From positions 1-64,000 of the forward strand of contig JBEBHJ010000007.1 in assembly GCA_040081075.1 (NCBI GenBank): a stretch of DNA of 64,000 nucleotides. Reading direction: 5' to 3'. Shown here in pieces: positions 61,516 through 64,000 of this stretch (the first letter of the stretch is position 1; each line of letters starts with the position of its first letter). The position numbers were made by a program, and so were the translations under genes. A model generated the notes under the pieces. That model was not told the DNA's origin, ran no database searches, and worked only from the letters and a program-made list of their open reading frames with translations. Source of the DNA: JANJUB01 sp040081075 (lineage in GTDB: Bacteria; Armatimonadota; Fimbriimonadia; Fimbriimonadales; Fimbriimonadaceae).

Positions 61516-62988
61516 ATGCTCACGTCCCTTGCCCTGGCGGTTGCGATACCCGTTCGACCGAACATCATCATGATTTTCTCGGACGATCATGCTCGGCGAG
61601 CGATTTCGAGTTATAAGTCGGACTTGATCAAAACGCCAAACATTGATCGGATCGTCGCGCAAGGTATTCGGTTCGACCGCCACTACACCACAAACCCCAT
61701 TTGCGGGCCGAGTCGCGCCAGTTTGCTTACAGGCAAATACAGCCATCTCAACGGATTTCGCGATAACAGCTCGAAATTTGATGGCTCGCAAATGACGTTC
61801 CCAAAGCTGCTCCGATCTGCCGGATACGAAACGGCCGTGATTGGCAAGTGGCACTTGGAATCGAATCCAACGGGCTTTGATCATTGGGAGATTCTGCCGG
61901 GACAAGGGGCTTACTACGACCCCGATTTTCTTACGCCTAGCGGTCGCCAGAAGAACGTTGGTTACGTGAGCGAAATCGTCACGGACAAGGCTCTGAAATG
62001 GCTGTCCGCACCGCGGACAAAGCCCTTCTTCCTGCTCCTCGGGCACAAAGCGCCCCATCGAAGTTGGGTGCCCAATCTCAACAAAATCGGCATTTTGGCA
62101 AACAAGGCTCTTCCCGAACCCGCGACGCTACGATCAACGCACGAAACCCTGACTTCAGCCGCGAAGACCGTGCACATGCGCGTGGATACGCATATGCGGC
62201 CCGCCGAAGACTTGATGGTGGGTTTCGTGCCTGCCGTGCTCAAGGGTGAGCGTGAACAGACCTGGAAAACGGCCTTCGCTCCTCAAGATCAGCGATACCG
62301 AGATCAGGTCAATCAAGGTGACCTGATGAGGGCCAACTACCAGAGGTACATGCAGAACTACCTTCGCTGCGTCTCCTCGGTAGACGATAGCGTCGGCCAA
62401 GTGCTGGACTATTTGGAGAAGTCTGGCGACGCCAAAAACACGATCGTGATCTATGCTTCCGATCAAGGCTTCTTCTTGGGTGAAAACGGCTGGTACGACA
62501 AGCGTTGGTTCTACGAGCCATCGTCCGGAACCCCTCTCATCATTCGGAACTTGGACCGCAAGGCTAAGATCGTTCGCTCGATCACCTCGAATGTTGATCT
62601 TGCCCCCACCCTGCTCGAGTTCGCGGGCGTGCACCCCCCGAGCGAAATGCAAGGTCACTCTTTGGTGCCCGAAATGGCGGGAAAGCCAAACCCGGCCTCG
62701 GCGGCTTACGGGCACTTCTACGAAAGCGATGATGGAGATCACAATGCTCCCAAATATGTTTCGCTCGTTACGGCTCGCTACAAAGTGATTTATTACTATG
62801 AACTGGGTGAGTGGGAGCTATTCGATTTACCGAGCGACCCTAATGAGCAGACAAATCTGTGGCGAAAGGCTTCGATGGGTAAGGTTCGGTCCGAGATGGT
62901 GCGAAAGCTGATCCAGCGCGCAAAAGAGTTGAGAGAACCGTCCGATTTGGTCTCAAGTATTCAGCAAAACGTGCGGCTCCGTGGATAA
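61516..62988 (+). CDS. Sulfatase (formylglycine-type)
   Basis: 490 residues with a weak signal peptide (MLTSLALAVAIPV). The sulfatase motif is CGPSR in NPICGPSRASLLTGKY, where the Cys is converted to formylglycine, and metal ligands are in IIMIFSDDHARRA and VIYASDQGFFLGENGWYDK. The length and motif order are those of S1-family sulfatases cleaving sulfated glycans. It follows the aminotransferase by 5 nt and precedes a GH38 mannosidase by 14 nt, so these probably form a glycan-degradation operon. A formylglycine-generating enzyme gene is not in the window. Confidence 0.92.
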   Translation: MLTSLALAVAIPVRPNIIMIFSDDHARRAISSYKSDLIKTPNIDRIVAQGIRFDRHYTTNPICGPSRASLLTGKYSHLNGFRDNSSKFDGSQMTFPKLLRSAGYETAVIGKWHLESNPTGFDHWEILPGQGAYYDPDFLTPSGRQKNVGYVSEIVTDKALKWLSAPRTKPFFLLLGHKAPHRSWVPNLNKIGILANKALPEPATLRSTHETLTSAAKTVHMRVDTHMRPAEDLMVGFVPAVLKGEREQTWKTAFAPQDQRYRDQVNQGDLMRANYQRYMQNYLRCVSSVDDSVGQVLDYLEKSGDAKNTIVIYASDQGFFLGENGWYDKRWFYEPSSGTPLIIRNLDRKAKIVRSITSNVDLAPTLLEFAGVHPPSEMQGHSLVPEMAGKPNPASAAYGHFYESDDGDHNAPKYVSLVTARYKVIYYYELGEWELFDLPSDPNEQTNLWRKASMGKVRSEMVRKLIQRAKELREPSDLVSSIQQNVRLRG

Positions 62989-63002
62989 ACTCCCAGAGCC
63001 CC

Positions 63003-64000
63003 ATGCTCAAGCACTCCGCCGTAACAATTAGCCGAATCGAACAATTCTTGAAGTACACGCTTCAACCCGCCATAAACGGTGAGCCGGTGCCGCTCCAAAT
63101 AGAGTTCTGCGACCAGCCATACGCTTCGGAATCGGAAGCAAAGAAAGGCAATTTCAAGGTCGTTCAGAAGGGGTTTCAGTTCGGCCCAGCCTATAAAACG
63201 TTTTGGTTTCGCGTAACGGGAAAGGTTCCGAAAGAGATGGCCGGAAAATCCGTAGGGGTCATCCTGGAAGTCGGCGGCGAGCGCACGGTCTGGAAGGGGA
63301 ACTCGCCGTGGATGGGAGTGGATGAGCCTCACTCTGTTTGCCCGCTCTTTGAGTCAGCGACCGGTCGCGAGAGCCTCGAACTTTATGTTCAATGCTACAC
63401 GCGGAACCCACAGTGCCGAGTTCATCGCCGCGAGCTACCACGAGAGGAGTTGGTTGAAACGGTTGATCGAGCGGAACTTGTGACGATAGACGAAGAGCTC
63501 AAGGGTCTTACCTACGACGTTGACTTCGGCTACGACCTAATGAAGGCGCTTGAAGATACTGACCCTTCCAAAGCGACTCTGCTTCGGGCTCTAAATGATG
63601 TGTGCAATCTATACGACCCCGGGCAAAGGGAGACGATCGCCCGATGTCGCAAGATCATGCGTGATTCCTACTTGAATCTGAGTGGCGATATTCGGCACAC
63701 CATTTCAGCTTGTGGGCACGCGCATCTTGATACCGCTTGGCTCTGGCCGCTTGAGATCACTCGCAAGAAGATGGCGCACACGACGGCCACTCAGCTTTAC
63801 CTTGGCGAGAAGTATTCGGACTACATCTTTGTTCACTCCCAAGCTTCTCAATACGAGTGGCTCGAAAAGGAGTATCCGGCTCTCTTCAAGAAGGTTCAGG
63901 AAGCCACTAAGAAGGGAAGTTGGGAGCCGGTCGGTTCAATGTGGGTTGAGGCAGACTGCAATCTAACCGGGGGAGAATCACTTGTCCGGCAGTTTTTGTA
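63003..64000 (+). CDS. GH38 alpha-mannosidase, 5' part
   Basis: The frame runs from ATG 63003 off the right edge (332 complete codons). The N-terminal region is beta-rich (about 1-200), and the GH38 catalytic barrel begins with the zinc motif ACGHAHLDTAWLWPL (His and Asp ligands). It continues with VHSQASQYEWLEKEYP and MWVEADCNLTGGESLVRQF, which contains the second metal and nucleophile Asp. Enzymes of this type hydrolyse alpha-mannosides. It is cotranscribed with the sulfatase. Confidence 0.93.
   Translation, partial: MLKHSAVTISRIEQFLKYTLQPAINGEPVPLQIEFCDQPYASESEAKKGNFKVVQKGFQFGPAYKTFWFRVTGKVPKEMAGKSVGVILEVGGERTVWKGNSPWMGVDEPHSVCPLFESATGRESLELYVQCYTRNPQCRVHRRELPREELVETVDRAELVTIDEELKGLTYDVDFGYDLMKALEDTDPSKATLLRALNDVCNLYDPGQRETIARCRKIMRDSYLNLSGDIRHTISACGHAHLDTAWLWPLEITRKKMAHTTATQLYLGEKYSDYIFVHSQASQYEWLEKEYPALFKKVQEATKKGSWEPVGSMWVEADCNLTGGESLVRQFL

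Noticed and set aside
1..64000. CRISPR array, prophage or insertion sequence
   Set aside because: No spaced direct repeats, transposase, integrase or phage structural genes were seen on either strand.

Overview
The window is 64 kb of a mid-GC (low-to-mid 50s %, judged by eye) bacterial chromosome with almost no intergenic space and many 1-14 nt gene overlaps. The cell looks like a diderm: there is a secretin, an OmpA-type peptidoglycan-binding domain, two heptosyltransferase-like GT9 enzymes, a heptose-1-phosphate adenylyltransferase and a DUF5916 beta-barrel-type protein. It also has type IV pilus motors, a PEP-CTERM protein, a PASTA kinase-like receptor and frequent TTG starts with good Shine-Dalgarno sites. 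My best guess is Armatimonadota, class Fimbriimonadia. This is inference from gene content and was not checked by a search.

1-6.9 kb is one forward superoperon: end of the PilQ-type secretin, aroK, aroB, a small membrane protein, a PASTA-receptor pseudokinase, rpe, a second small membrane protein and ribD. 6.8-9.8 kb holds a GRDP-like protein, the window's only gene-poor stretch (7742-8329, with strong small hairpins) and a GNAT plus nitrilase pair. 9.8-14.8 kb carries a VanW-glycosyltransferase fusion and a glycosyltransferase/GH130 carbohydrate pair, then tRNA-Gln. 15-25.5 kb is housekeeping: a TPR protein, an ArsR/SRPBCC operon, two GT9 genes and rsmG, a PEP-CTERM protein, rnc, an aspartate aminotransferase, an orphan FecCD permease and a GNAT enzyme.

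25.7-30 kb is the pilB-pilT-pilC operon, closed by a bidirectional terminator shared with the heptose adenylyltransferase. A DUF5916 protein and a fused alpha/beta 2-oxoacid dehydrogenase E1 follow. 34.7-39.8 kb is a five-gene cassette: a substrate-binding protein fused to OmpA, an ABC permease, an ABC ATPase, a membrane coiled-coil protein and an acidic helical protein. 39.8-41.2 kb has a stand-alone C-terminal half of UvrA with its own near-leaderless promoter.

41-50 kb is dominated by large secreted proteins: an SGNH/GH20/discoidin enzyme and a BNR-repeat protein with an inserted P-domain. 49.7-52.9 kb is the most novel-looking locus: a tetraether-synthase-like radical SAM protein, an Lgt-like transferase and four tandem paralogous zinc-ribbon membrane proteins, all with overlapping stop and start codons, with the first and last copies frameshifted. 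53-64 kb holds peptidases M32 and M14, a cytochrome/DUF2231 protein, a TPR-thioredoxin protein, a PLP aminotransferase, a sulfatase and the start of a GH38 alpha-mannosidase. No insertion sequence, prophage or CRISPR array was seen.
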